The notes: generated from the letters alone by a model not told the origin. DNA of 64,000 bases from Gordonia alkanivorans NBRC 16433 (GCF_000225505.1 NZ_BACI01000120.1:62001-126000), one strand, 5' to 3'; positions 1 through 8,787 are shown, counted from the stretch's first letter. Program-made: numbers and translations.

Positions 1-817
1 ATACAAGGGCGATCATCGGCTGAATCTCCGCCTGTTCTGTTACCGCGTAGCTTCCGTCGCCCTGCAACTTCGGAATCGTCTCTGCCTTTTCGAGCAAGGC
101 GAATGCCAGGTAGTACCGGACAGGCTGTGCATCCGGGTGGTTGCCGAACACTCGGCGATACATGTCGATTGCCTCGTCCAGCAGGCTGTTCTGCTGCAAG
201 ACCGAACCCTGGGCAAGCGGATAGACGAAGCTCTGCGGGTCGAGCTGGGTCGCGACCTGGTACTCCTTGAGGGCAGAGACCCAATCCTTCAGCTGCTCAT
301 GCACGTTGCCGAGGTTGAAGTGGTACTCGGCGCTGTTCATCTCGATCTCAGTTGCCTGACGTGCTTCGTACAACGCGTCCTGCACACGACCAAGACCCAG
401 ATTCGCGCGAGATCGCAGACTCCACGATTCCGCGTTACCGCCGAGAACAGTTGTCGCTTCCTTCGCAGCATACGCTGCCGAGTGATAATCGTTGTTGGCC
501 AACGCTTCACGAGCAAGTGCGACCCAGTCCAGCTCGCCACCGGCCCGGGCGCCCTGTGGCGACGGAACCGTTGACGGCAGCACGCCCTGCTGTAGGGACC
601 GGTCGTACGCGGCGCGTTTCTCGGGACCTGTCAGCAGCGCCTCACGTGCTTCACGCAACCGCTTCATCTTCGTCTCGGCCTCGTGTCGCACGTCGATGTT
701 CGGTGACGAGACACGCTTGGTCCATTGTCGGGTCGCGCGCTTCGATGCCTGTTCGATGTCCTCTTCGCTTGCGTTTCGCTGAACGCCCAGCAGTTCGTAG
801 TAGTCAACTTCAACCAT
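1..817 (-). CDS. Degenerate J-domain / TPR protein (3' end outside window)
   Basis: The ATG at 817 opens a minus-strand frame that runs off the left edge (272 codons visible). The N-terminus (MVEVDYYELLGV) and the segment ending in EKRAAYDRSL match helices I and III-IV of a DnaJ J-domain, but the HPD tripeptide needed to stimulate Hsp70 is absent. In its place is a WTKRVSSPNIDV stretch. From about residue 105 the protein is built of TPR-like helical pairs, for example around AEYHFNLGNVHEQLKDW. AGGAG lies 10 nt before the ATG. Its position beside terD suggests a scaffold or adaptor for the Ter system rather than an active co-chaperone (inference). The family assignment is fairly safe; the role is unknown. 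Confidence 0.8.
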   Translation of the reverse strand, partial: MVEVDYYELLGVQRNASEEDIEQASKRATRQWTKRVSSPNIDVRHEAETKMKRLREAREALLTGPEKRAAYDRSLQQGVLPSTVPSPQGARAGGELDWVALAREALANNDYHSAAYAAKEATTVLGGNAESWSLRSRANLGLGRVQDALYEARQATEIEMNSAEYHFNLGNVHEQLKDWVSALKEYQVATQLDPQSFVYPLAQGSVLQQNSLLDEAIDMYRRVFGNHPDAQPVRYYLAFALLEKAETIPKLQGDGSYAVTEQAEIQPMIALV

Positions 818-1260
818 GGCAGACCGCTCCTGTTTCTCGGGATGCTCGTAGAGGCCTATCCGCGCCCTCGGAACTGGAGACCAGGCGTGAATCGAGATCG
901 GCCGTGAGCGTGAAGGTAGCAGCAGGCGCACTCCGGAGAGAGTCGTCAGTTCTGACGAATCCGACAGCGTCTCGAAGGATCCATCTGATTGACGGACACC
1001 ATCCGGCGCAGCGTCCGAGCACCGAAATCACCTGCAGTACAGACAGATCTTCGGTCTCGGTCCGGATCTCGAACAGCATGGTCCGATCGGACGACCCGTT
1101 CCGCCTGTCGCACGATGTCCCTGCTGCCAAGCGGAACGACTGTCGCACAAAAGGATGAAATTCATCGTTTGCCGCTTGATCTGAGTGCTTCGCAATGCAG
1201 ATCCCGCTGCGCAGAACTACTCTCGCAAGCACGCCACCGAATCATGCTGGGAGGTTTGGA
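818..1260. other. Non-coding or decayed stretch upstream of the J-domain gene
   Basis: About 440 nt with no convincing gene on either strand. It should contain the promoter for the minus-strand J-domain/TPR gene. Overlapping open frames exist, but they start nowhere sensible, have no ribosome-binding site and show no recognisable protein features. I see no repeat or RNA structure that stands out. Confidence 0.4.
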
Positions 1261-1573
1261 ATGTCTGAGACCCTCTCCACGACATCAAGCCAAACGAATC
1301 TTCACCAGCCAACGAATCGACCTCACCCTGCTCCAGGATGACCTTCCAGCGATCGATCCCACTCGCGTGGTGCTCCTAGATGCGCCCGAGCACCAGGACA
1401 CACGCATGCGCGCGCAGTGTGTAGGTCTTCTGATGGCCCACGCAGGCGACTACCCCGTGAATCTCCACAACCGACGGATGGCGCTCGCCGCGGCGAAGTT
1501 CGTCGTGGACGACGCCGTCAAGCAGACCACCAACACGGCATACCTGACCTTTCGTGGAGGTGGTGGTGCATGA
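1261..1573 (+). pseudogene. Probable frameshifted small ORF, first of a coupled pair
   Basis: GGGAGG sits 6 nt before an ATG at 1261. That frame reads only 26 codons (MSETLSTTSSQTNLHQPTNR...) before a TGA at 1339. From about 1330 a neighbouring frame continues with protein-like composition (DLPAIDPTRVVLLDAPE, later VDDAVKQTTNTAYLTF) to a TGA at 1571-1573, which overlaps the next ATG by 4 nt. A good SD, a short dead end and a downstream in-operon stop suggest one ancestral gene broken by a frameshift. I do not recognise the family. A real short gene plus chance coding cannot be excluded. Confidence 0.3.
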
Positions 1574-1790
1574 CCACGATGTGTGGCTGGGTAGCCCTCC
1601 CTTCAGGTGAGCGTGGTCAGCGACGCCACTTGGTGGACAGCCTCCAAGGCATCACCGGAGCCACCTTCGGGAATGTCCGGCTGGACGTGACAATCGACGA
1701 GCGGACCGTCCCTCAAGTAGATCTTGTTGACCGCGAGAGGTCTATACCGCCTACCTGGATCAGGGCGAGTGGTTCATCTTGCTTGACGGA
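1570..1790 (+). pseudogene. Probable frameshifted small ORF, second of a coupled pair
   Basis: The ATG at 1570 overlaps the preceding stop (ATGA). The frame reads MTTMCGWVALPSGERGQRR and stays protein-like to about 1735, then loses sense. One base over, the sequence resumes as VYTAYLDQGEWFILLDG and stops with TGA at 1788-1790. Restoring a single base near 1738-1740 would give a product of about 74 residues. The family is unrecognised. With its neighbour it looks like a decayed two-gene unit beside the Ter cluster, possibly a mobile-element relic. Confidence 0.3.
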
Positions 1791-2048
1791 TGAGCCGCTC
1801 GACCGTCTGCGCCCGATGGTCGCTTCACCTGGTCCGAGGAAGCGACTCGTCAATCGGCGGTGCCTGGTCCTCGACGCTCACCCTGCACAAGACATCAACG
1901 AACCGCAGCACCATTTCCGCAGTTCATCCGCATGACCCAGTGACCCCGACACACGCTTCACATAGAGTGTTGTCGGTTGCTCCGAGCGTCTGAACCCCGG
2001 ACGAATCGGACATCACCAGACCACGTACCAACAGAAAGGCACAATCTC

Positions 2049-2624
2049 ATGGGCGTGAGCCTGAGCAAGGGTGGAAATGTCTCGCTGACCAAGGAGGCCC
2101 CGGGACTGACCGCTGTGTCCGTCGGCCTCGGCTGGGACATCCGCACCACCACCGGCACCGACTTCGACCTCGACGCCAGCGCCATCGCGCTCGGCGCCAA
2201 CAAGAAGGTGCTGTCCGATCAGCACTTCGTCTTCTTCAACAACCTGCGCTCGCCCGACGGCTCGATCGAGCACACCGGCGACAACCTGACCGGTGAGGGC
2301 GAAGGCGACGACGAGGTCATCAAGGTCGACCTCGCCGCCGTGCCGCCGGAGGTCGATTCCATCGTCTTCCCCGTGTCGATCTACGACGCCGATGCGCGTT
2401 CGCAGTCGTTCGGACAGGTCCGCAACGCATTCATCCGCGTCGTCAACCAGGCCGGCGGCTCCGAGATCGCCCGCTACGACCTGAGCGAGGACGCCTCCAC
2501 CGAGACCGCGATGGTCTTCGGCGAGCTGTACCGCAACGGCGCTGAGTGGAAGTTCCGCGCCGTCGGCCAGGGCTACGCATCGGGGCTCGCGGGCATCGCC
2601 CGCGACTTCGGCGTGAACGTCTGA
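2049..2624 (+). CDS. terD: TerD family calcium-binding stress protein
   Basis: 191 residues, the usual TerD length. The N-terminus MGVSLSKGGNVSLTKEAP is a TerD signature. Acidic loops at residues 38-45 (DFDLDASA) and around 84-91 (GEGEGDDE) match the two Ca2+-binding sites of TerD/TerZ-type proteins. The start is the ATG after AGAAAGG; an in-frame extension upstream lacks an SD. TerD proteins are cytosolic or membrane-peripheral factors linked to tellurite, phage and general envelope stress. Here the gene opens the Ter island and is followed by a hairpin terminator and then the TerC-like gene. Confidence 0.95.
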   Translation: MGVSLSKGGNVSLTKEAPGLTAVSVGLGWDIRTTTGTDFDLDASAIALGANKKVLSDQHFVFFNNLRSPDGSIEHTGDNLTGEGEGDDEVIKVDLAAVPPEVDSIVFPVSIYDADARSQSFGQVRNAFIRVVNQAGGSEIARYDLSEDASTETAMVFGELYRNGAEWKFRAVGQGYASGLAGIARDFGVNV

Positions 2625-2664
2625 CCCCGGTTTCCCCCGGCTGACACCGCAGCAAATTCCCGTG

Positions 2665-2698
2665 GATGCCGCACCTCTCCTAGAGTGGGTGCGGCATC
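2665..2698 (+). terminator. Hairpin terminator after terD
   Basis: Perfect 11-bp stem GATGCCGCACC / GGTGCGGCATC (2665-2675 and 2688-2698) with a 12-nt loop, 40 nt after the terD stop. No U-run follows, as is common in actinobacterial terminators. It probably separates terD from the terC-like gene at least partly. Confidence 0.6.
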
Positions 2699-2768
2699 CT
2701 CGTGTCTTCACCCTCCGACGTCGCCGTCGGCAGCGGTCCCTTGAACACCTCAGAAAGGCCACCATCCA

Positions 2769-3923
2769 GTGGTAGTACGAATATTCGGCCTCTCGGTCGT
2801 CGTGACGGTCGTATCGCTGATCATCGCATTCCTCTATGGCGGTGTCGAAGCGCTGATCCTGACGGCCATCCTGGGCGTCTTCGAGATCTCGCTGTCCTTC
2901 GACAACGCGGTCATCAACGCCACGATCCTTCGCAGAATGAGCGAGTTCTGGCAGAAGATCTTCCTCACCATCGGCATCCTGATCGCCGTCTTCGGCATGC
3001 GTCTGGTGTTCCCCCTGGTCATCGTGTGGCTCGCGTCGGGACTCAACCCGGTCGACGCACTCGACCTCGCGTTGAACCCGCCGCCCAACGACGCGGCCTA
3101 CTTCGCCAACGGTGACCCGAGCTACGAGACGATCATCACCGACGCCCACCCGCAGATCGCGGCGTTCGGCGGCATGTTCCTCCTGATGCTGTTCCTGGGC
3201 TTCGTGTTCGAACAGAAGGAGATCACCTGGCTGTCGTGGATCGAGCGTCCGCTCGAGAAGATCGGCAAGCTGGAGATGCTCGAGGTCGTCATCGCGATCA
3301 CTCTCCTCGTGCTCACCGCGACGTTCATCGCGCCGGCCGACGAGCGGTCGACGGTCATGATCGCCGGCGCGCTCGGCATGGTCACCTACATCCTGGTCAA
3401 CGGCCTCGGTGAGTACTTCAACGTCGAGGTCGAAGAGCACGACGAGTCGGCAGAACCGGGTACCGACTCGGCCGAGAAGGCCGCGGCCGAAGGGGACAAC
3501 GGGCGTTCCGGTCCGTCGAACCTGGCGAAGGCCACCGGCAAGGCAGGCTTCTTCCTGTTCCTCTACCTCGAGGTGCTCGACGCGTCGTTCTCGTTCGACG
3601 GCGTCATCGGCGCGTTCGCCATCACCGCGGACCCGATCATCATCGCCCTGGGTCTCGGCCTCATCGGCGCGATGTTCGTCCGTTCGCTCACCGTGTACCT
3701 GGTCCGCAAGGGCACGCTCTCGGAGTACGTGTACCTCGAGCACGGCGCCCACTGGGCCATCGGCGCGCTGGCGTTCATCCTGCTGTACTCGATCGGCACC
3801 CACGTGCCGGAGATCATCACCGGCCTGATCGGTGTCGCACTGATCATCGCGGCCCTGATCTCCAGCGTGGTTCGCCGAAACCGCCTCGCTGCGAAGGGCG
3901 AGCAGGAAAAGGTCGAGGTGTAG
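2769..3923 (+). CDS. TerC-like integral membrane protein, DUF475 family
   Basis: 384 residues, starting at GTG 2769 after AGAAAGG. Multiple hydrophobic segments contain the duplicated TerC-superfamily motif with membrane-embedded acids: LSFDNAVINA near residue 44 and ASFSFDGVIGAF near 275. A hydrophilic loop of about 40 residues rich in Glu, Asp and Ser separates the halves (about residues 215-255). TerC-type proteins are implicated in metal ion (Mn2+, Ca2+) handling and in partnering TerD at the membrane; DUF475 is the branch common in actinobacterial ter loci. It faces the AIM24 genes across a shared terminator. Confidence 0.9.
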   Translation: MVVRIFGLSVVVTVVSLIIAFLYGGVEALILTAILGVFEISLSFDNAVINATILRRMSEFWQKIFLTIGILIAVFGMRLVFPLVIVWLASGLNPVDALDLALNPPPNDAAYFANGDPSYETIITDAHPQIAAFGGMFLLMLFLGFVFEQKEITWLSWIERPLEKIGKLEMLEVVIAITLLVLTATFIAPADERSTVMIAGALGMVTYILVNGLGEYFNVEVEEHDESAEPGTDSAEKAAAEGDNGRSGPSNLAKATGKAGFFLFLYLEVLDASFSFDGVIGAFAITADPIIIALGLGLIGAMFVRSLTVYLVRKGTLSEYVYLEHGAHWAIGALAFILLYSIGTHVPEIITGLIGVALIIAALISSVVRRNRLAAKGEQEKVEV

Positions 3924-3924
3924 C

Positions 3925-3970
3925 CCTTCGAGGCTCGTCGCTACGCTCCTCGCACCTCAGGGAGCAGAGG
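3925..3970. repeat. Interspersed GCTCC...GGAGC hairpin repeat, copy 1
   Basis: The segment starts CCCTTCGAGGCTCGTCGC and ends CTCGCACCTCAGGGAGC plus a few bases. Close relatives occur at 40596-40684 and 51773-51860, always between genes. Each carries a GCTCC/GGAGC inverted repeat around an 11-12-nt interior ending in CTCAG. This copy lies directly after the terC-like stop codon. Confidence 0.7.
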
Positions 3971-3981
3971 CTCCAGACGAC

Positions 3982-4022
3982 CAACTGCGCCGCAGATCCT
4001 TTCCGGATCTGCGGCGCAGTTG
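3982..4022. terminator. Bidirectional terminator between convergent genes
   Basis: Perfect 18-bp inverted repeat: CAACTGCGCCGCAGATCC at 3982-3999 and its complement at 4005-4022, with a 5-nt loop. It lies between the stop of the terC-like gene (3923) and the convergent stop of the first AIM24 gene (4038), so it can serve both strands. Confidence 0.85.
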
Positions 4023-4037
4023 TCGTTTGGCTCGTAC

Positions 4038-4802
4038 TCAGCCCTGGTGCTGTGTGAGCTGCTGACTGATCTGCTGGTTGATCTGCTGCAGGCCCGGCAC
4101 CGAGAGACCCGGCAGCTGGCCCTGGATGGTGCGCAGGACCGACGAGTCGTCGCGCACCTTCTCACTGGACTGCACCAGAACCGTTCCGGCGCCGGTGAAG
4201 TCGAACTGCCGCTCCTCGCCGGAATTGATGCCGAATCGTTGGCCGGCGGCGGCGATGAAGCTGTTCACCCAGGCCTGGTCATAGTGATGGCTCGGGGACG
4301 GGCAATCCGACCAGCCGACAAGCGCTTCGGGGTCCACGCGCACGGGCGGCTCGACGAACATCACCGGACCGTTCGACGACGCCAGGAACTTGCCGGTGCC
4401 GATCAGGGTGAGGAAGCCGGGCACGATCGACTGATTCAGCGACAGATTCGGCTGGAACGCCAGTAGATTCGACGCACGGATGGTGAGATTGCCGTCCTCC
4501 AGGTCGTAGGCGTTGATGTCGTAGCCGCGGTCGCCGATGATCAGCTTGCCCTGCCCCTCGGCCACCACGTAATCGCCGAGGTACAGCGGGGCGGAGAACT
4601 GTTGCGCCACCATCTGCAGCAGCTGGCCCTGCAAGCCCTGCTGCAGTGAGGTGAACTGCATCTGACCGTAGTAGGCGATCATCGCGCCCTTGGACATGAA
4701 CCAGGGCTGGTTCAGGTCGATGCAGAACGAGTAGTTGTTGTCCGGAACGTTGTCGTCCGACGGCAGAGTCATCGGACTCCACACGGTGTTGAGTTGGCTC
4801 AC
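4038..4802 (-). CDS. AIM24 family protein (third of three)
   Basis: 254 residues if started at GTG 4802, which overlaps the upstream stop (GTGA) and follows GGAGGAG; this start is preferred to an internal ATG. The body has the AIM24/TIGR00266-type beta-sandwich pattern, including FMSKGAMIAYYGQMQF near residue 30 and YVVAEGQGKLIIGDRG near 80. The C-terminus is extended by a Gln-rich helix (LQQINQQISQQLTQ). AIM24 proteins have no known enzymatic activity and recur in actinobacterial Ter loci. It is the last gene of an operon of three AIM24 paralogues. Confidence 0.85.
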   Translation of the reverse strand: MSQLNTVWSPMTLPSDDNVPDNNYSFCIDLNQPWFMSKGAMIAYYGQMQFTSLQQGLQGQLLQMVAQQFSAPLYLGDYVVAEGQGKLIIGDRGYDINAYDLEDGNLTIRASNLLAFQPNLSLNQSIVPGFLTLIGTGKFLASSNGPVMFVEPPVRVDPEALVGWSDCPSPSHHYDQAWVNSFIAAAGQRFGINSGEERQFDFTGAGTVLVQSSEKVRDDSSVLRTIQGQLPGLSVPGLQQINQQISQQLTQHQG

Positions 4803-5518
4803 AGCTTCTCCTCCGATGCCTGCACGTAGACGATGCCCTGCCCGGAACACTCCAATTGCATTGCCTCGCCGCCGGTCCGGCCGACGTTGCGCCAGCTGAC
4901 CGTCGAGCGGAGGTTGGTGTTGACCTGTCCCGCGGAGCCGACGAAGGCCTGCGGGTCGACGGTCACCGGCGGCTTGTTCGGCGTCACCTCGAGCTCGAAG
5001 ACCCCGCCGTGGCCGAGAATCACCGCGGAGCCCGGACCGGAGAGCTGCGTCGTGAACATACCCTGGCCGGTGACGGCGCCGGCCGCCGCCGACCGCAGGG
5101 CACCGAACAGACCCCCGCCTCCGCCACCTCCCCCACTCCCTCCCTGGGAAGCCACCGATACGACCGACGCCTGCAGGTTCGCGCCGTATGCGAGTAGTCG
5201 GGAGGCCTCGACTCGGATGGTTCCGCCGACCGCGCCGAGATCCACGACGTGTACCTCGATGCCGAGGAATCCGTAGTGCACCTCGCCCTGCCCCTGTGCG
5301 ATCATCGTCGACTCGTGCTCGCCGGCGAGCATACGGCCGGCCATGCCGCCCATCGCACCCAATCCGGGCATGCCGCCGCCCATTCCGGCACCGGCGATCT
5401 GATGCGGCTGGAAGAAGACGTTGCCCTTGTAGAAGATCATCGCCCCCTTGCGGGCGATGACCGGTCCGCTGCGGCCGATGTCGACCGAGACGATCTTGCT
5501 GTTGACCTTGGTGAACAT
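4799..5518 (-). CDS. AIM24 family protein (second of three)
   Basis: 239 residues from ATG 5518. Typical AIM24 features are visible: ARKGAMIFYKGNVFFQP near residue 25, QGQGEVHYGFLGIE in the centre, and a Gly-rich insertion (GGSGGGGGGGG) near residue 125. GxG-containing strands recur through the C-terminal half. It is separated from the upstream paralogue by 14 nt and overlaps the downstream one by 4 nt, so the three are almost certainly co-translated. The biochemical role is unknown; a structural or membrane-associated role in the Ter response is inferred from context only. Confidence 0.85.
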   Translation of the reverse strand: MFTKVNSKIVSVDIGRSGPVIARKGAMIFYKGNVFFQPHQIAGAGMGGGMPGLGAMGGMAGRMLAGEHESTMIAQGQGEVHYGFLGIEVHVVDLGAVGGTIRVEASRLLAYGANLQASVVSVASQGGSGGGGGGGGLFGALRSAAAGAVTGQGMFTTQLSGPGSAVILGHGGVFELEVTPNKPPVTVDPQAFVGSAGQVNTNLRSTVSWRNVGRTGGEAMQLECSGQGIVYVQASEEKL

Positions 5519-5532
5519 TCGCTACCTCACCC

Positions 5533-6153
5533 TCACCGCTCGGCCGGTTGGATCGACACGACTCCGCTGCCGTCCCACCGCAGCGAGAAGGCCTCGCCGC
5601 CACCCTGCCCCAGGGCGGAGCGCCAGGAGACGTCGGTGACGAAGGACTGGCTCAATTGCCCACGGGCACACACGAATGCATCCGGATCGACGACCAGTGG
5701 GTACTGGGGTGACACCTCCAGATGGATCAGCGGGCCACCGTTGGACAGCAGGGCTATCTGGCCGTGCCCACTGACCGTCGTCGTGAACAGTCCCTGTCCC
5801 GACGACGCGCCGCGCAGACCCGCGAACGTCACGTTGGTCTGGAGGTTCCCGTTCAGCACCATGAGTTGCTGGGACTCGACCTGCAGCGTCTCGTTGTTGA
5901 GTTCGATGATCGTCGTCTCGGCCGCGTTGTGGGCGAAGTACACGATGCCGTTGCCCGAGGCCTCCATGAAGGACAACGCCTCACCGGTCGCCCGCTGCTT
6001 GAGACCGGCGAGCACGCCGTCACCACCGCCGAAGCCGGCCGACTTGAACGCGACCTGCCCCTCGTAAGCCACCATCGAACCGCTGATCGCGCGGACCGCG
6101 GTGTTGTTCAGCCTGGCCTCGACCACGCGTTTGGATCGTTGTACCAACTGCAT
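5533..6153 (-). CDS. AIM24 family protein (first of three)
   Basis: 206 residues from ATG 6153, preceded by GAGAGG. The sequence shows the family core: AISGSMVAYEGQVAFKSAGF near residue 24, GNGIVYFAHNA near 66, and a glycine-rich GLFTTTVSGHGQIALL region near 120. This is the shortest of the three paralogues and probably closest to the minimal AIM24 fold. The three copies differ clearly from one another, so the triplication is old. The gene is divergent from the coiled-coil/biosynthetic operon starting at 6345. Confidence 0.85.
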   Translation of the reverse strand: MQLVQRSKRVVEARLNNTAVRAISGSMVAYEGQVAFKSAGFGGGDGVLAGLKQRATGEALSFMEASGNGIVYFAHNAAETTIIELNNETLQVESQQLMVLNGNLQTNVTFAGLRGASSGQGLFTTTVSGHGQIALLSNGGPLIHLEVSPQYPLVVDPDAFVCARGQLSQSFVTDVSWRSALGQGGGEAFSLRWDGSGVVSIQPAER

Positions 6154-6332
6154 TCGACGTGCCTCTCTCGCGCCGCCGGGAGGCCGCCGCTCGGCCCCCC
6201 TCGTGTGTTCCCCGACGCCGTCCCCGAATCACGGCACCGCCGCCGATCGGCATCCATCTGCGCCATGAGGTGGCTGATGAGCTCAGCTGTGAGTCGATCG
6301 GTCCGGCCTCATACCGAGTTGAAATTAGCCGA

Positions 6333-6345
6333 TAGCATCGTGTCG
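6333..6345 (+). promoter_or_regulatory. Putative leaderless promoter -10 element
   Basis: TAGCAT (6333-6338) ends 6 nt before the GTG at 6345, and no SD lies between. This TANNNT-plus-6-or-7-nt geometry is the hallmark of leaderless actinobacterial transcripts. It would drive the five-gene Ter biosynthetic operon. Confidence 0.45.
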
Positions 6346-7535
6346 TGCCCGGAAACTTCGTACGTCGTTGGTTCGGCAACGATTCACGCACGAATTCCGC
6401 CTCACCTGCATCATCGGAACAAATGACAGCGACCTTCCTGGAGTCCGAGACGGTCCTCGCCGAAATCGATCCGGCGGTCGCGGTGGTCGCCGCCACCGAC
6501 CCGCGCTCGCAGCTGCGCGAGGCGTGGTCGGCGATCCGGGATCAGCACGCCCAGGTGACCGCCGACTACCTCCAACTGGTCTCCCCGCCCGCGGGCACGC
6601 GCGTCCGGCAACAGGACTACGACCGCACCACCGAGGCCCTCCGGGCGGTCACCGCGTCGATGCGCGGCTTCGCCGAGGCGAACGCCGGTGCACTCCGACG
6701 CGCCCGTTCCGCGGTGCAGACCGCGAACGCCCAGGACCACGAGGCGCGCGTCGCCTCGCATCGGGCGATGACGGCCCTGGAGAACGCCGGTCCGGCGATC
6801 GGCCGGCTGCAGTCGGTGACCCGGGCCACCGACGAACTCGACCGGGCGTTGAGAGTTTTCGAGCAGAGTTCAGCCCTCCGTGAGCGGCAGTCGGCGGCTG
6901 CGACGGTCATCACGTCGGCACAGCGGCTCGAGAGCCTCCTCCGCGAGGCGCCCGCGTTCGCCGACCGCGCCCGTCGGGTCATCCGGTCGGTGGAAACCCG
7001 ACGCAGCGCCATCGCGACCCGCAGCGCACAGGTTCCCGACACGCTCTCGACGTTGCGCCGGGAGTTCAGCGCGGACTGTTCCACCGACCTGGAGCGCACC
7101 GAGACCATCGTCGACGAGCGTCTGGCCCATGCGGATACGGCGATCTCGACGGCGCGCGGAATGCTCGCCGACGCACCCGACCAGGCAATCGAACAGGCCG
7201 ACGCCGCCCGCGATGATCTGTCCGTCGCGGAGGCCGCGGTCGACGCCGCCCTGGATCGGCTGAGGCTCCTGCGCGAGGTGCGCGCCGATCCGCAGGACGC
7301 CGAACGAGGCGTCCGCTTCCGACTCCGCGACGCCCAACGCTTCGCGGTCAACCATTCTCTGGTTGACGAATGGGGCTCGGTACTCGATGCTCAGGCCGAC
7401 CGGATCGAGCGTGCGAAGGGGGAGCTCGATCGCGTCCACCCCGACTACTGGGGATATCTGACCCAGTTGCGGGCCGTGGACGACCGGATCAGCGAGATAG
7501 TTTCCCGGATGAGAGGACAGGTGGCCGCACGATGA
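6345..7535 (+). CDS. Coiled-coil protein heading the Ter biosynthetic operon
   Basis: 396 residues from GTG 6345. Apart from the first 30 residues it is Ala/Arg/Glu/Asp-rich and lacks hydrophobic segments. Long amphipathic helices with heptad-like spacing run across about residues 60-380. No catalytic motif is visible. Its stop overlaps the ATG of the CitE-like gene (ATGA), tying it to the enzymes downstream. Similar helical proteins accompany the Ter-associated enzymes in other actinobacteria; a scaffold or phage-shock-like role is inference. I do not recognise a named family. Confidence 0.8.
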   Translation: MPGNFVRRWFGNDSRTNSASPASSEQMTATFLESETVLAEIDPAVAVVAATDPRSQLREAWSAIRDQHAQVTADYLQLVSPPAGTRVRQQDYDRTTEALRAVTASMRGFAEANAGALRRARSAVQTANAQDHEARVASHRAMTALENAGPAIGRLQSVTRATDELDRALRVFEQSSALRERQSAAATVITSAQRLESLLREAPAFADRARRVIRSVETRRSAIATRSAQVPDTLSTLRREFSADCSTDLERTETIVDERLAHADTAISTARGMLADAPDQAIEQADAARDDLSVAEAAVDAALDRLRLLREVRADPQDAERGVRFRLRDAQRFAVNHSLVDEWGSVLDAQADRIERAKGELDRVHPDYWGYLTQLRAVDDRISEIVSRMRGQVAAR

Positions 7536-8782
7536 CCACCACGGCACGCCACGACGATCCCGGGCTCGAACCCGGAACAATCCGGCATTTCGGTCAATTG
7601 GGACTTGCTACGCGCGAACAACTGTTCTTCCGGCAACCGGAGTCGATCGATCGGACCTGGCCCGCACAGAGATTGGCGATCGCGCTCGGCGCCACCCTCT
7701 ACGTGCCCGCCACCCGTCCTGATCTCGCCGACGTCATCCGCAAGCGGCGGGCCGAGGGCGTGATCTCGATGGTCATCGACCTCGAGGACGCGGTCGCCGA
7801 CCACGAGGAGGCCGATGCCATCGATCACGCGGTCGCCGCCCTGCGCGACATCGGGGAGAATCCCGGCGAGCCGATGCTCCTGTTCGTCCGGCCGCGATCG
7901 GCCGACCGCGTTCTGCGCATCGCCACCGCCCTCGCCGGCCCGTCGGCCGCAGGTGCACCGTCTGCGAGCACCCCATCAGCGCTCACCGGTTTCGTCATCC
8001 CGAAGTTCAACTCCGCCAACGCCGAAGAGGCGCTTGGCGCCGTCGCCGAGGCGAGTGAGCTACTGGGACAACACCTGTGGGTGATGCCGGTCCTGGAGTC
8101 CGCCTCGGTGGTCCACCGGGAGACACGCGACGAGGAACTGACCACCCTGGCCGCGCATCTCAGCGCACACCGCGCCAGCGTGCTCGCCGTGCGTATCGGG
8201 GCCACCGACATCTGCGGTTACTTCGGCATCCGCCGGGACCGCGACCTCACGATCTACGACGTCCGGGTCGCCGCCGACGTCATCGCCGGCATCGTCAACC
8301 ACCTCGGACGCACCGACGAATCCGGCTTCATCGTGACCGGACCGGTGTGGGAGTACTTCGCCGACCACGAGCGTATGTTCCAGCCGATGTTGCGGCACAC
8401 ACCCTTTCGCGAGAGTGACGCCGTCTACTTCCGGCAGCAGCTGGTCAGCCGGGACATGGACGGCTTGTTGCGCGAGATTTCACTCGACCGCGCCAACGGC
8501 CTCCACGGCAAGACGGTGATCCATCCGGCACACGTCGCCGCCGTGCATGCGCTGTCCGCGGTGACCCACGAGGAGTATCACGATGCGCTCGACATCCTCT
8601 CCGGGGAAGCCGGCGGCGTCCGGGCGTCGTCGTACCGGAACAAGATGAATGAGCTCAAACCACATCGCAATTGGGCGCTGCGCGTGATCGACCGAGCCGC
8701 CGCCTTCGGCGTGACCCGGCAAGGCGTCAGCTTCGTCGATCTCCTGACCGCCCTCGCCGCCCCGGGACCGACCGCCAGGTGA
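7532..8782 (+). CDS. HpcH/HpaI aldolase / CitE-like lyase of the Ter cluster
   Basis: 416 residues, ATG 7532 overlapping the previous stop. The TIM-barrel signature MVIDLEDAVADHEEAD near residue 75 supplies the acidic metal-binding positions of the HpcH/HpaI/CitE superfamily. GATDICGYFGIRRDRD near 230 and GKTVIHPAHVAAVHAL near 330 are the later strands typical of the CitE branch. It is longer than stand-alone CitE proteins (about 290). A C-C bond lyase or condensing step on an acyl-CoA-like or sugar substrate is expected from the family; the true substrate is unknown. It forms one operon with PRTase-TRSP, StiP and HAD genes. Confidence 0.88.
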   Translation: MTTTARHDDPGLEPGTIRHFGQLGLATREQLFFRQPESIDRTWPAQRLAIALGATLYVPATRPDLADVIRKRRAEGVISMVIDLEDAVADHEEADAIDHAVAALRDIGENPGEPMLLFVRPRSADRVLRIATALAGPSAAGAPSASTPSALTGFVIPKFNSANAEEALGAVAEASELLGQHLWVMPVLESASVVHRETRDEELTTLAAHLSAHRASVLAVRIGATDICGYFGIRRDRDLTIYDVRVAADVIAGIVNHLGRTDESGFIVTGPVWEYFADHERMFQPMLRHTPFRESDAVYFRQQLVSRDMDGLLREISLDRANGLHGKTVIHPAHVAAVHALSAVTHEEYHDALDILSGEAGGVRASSYRNKMNELKPHRNWALRVIDRAAAFGVTRQGVSFVDLLTALAAPGPTAR

Positions 8783-8787
8783 ACGCA

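Noticed and set aside
2013..3803. Long antisense open frame of about 600 codons across terD and the terC-like gene
   Set aside because: Composition is Arg/Asp/Gly-biased without domain features, and the opposite strand carries two well-recognised genes; it is a high-G+C shadow frame.
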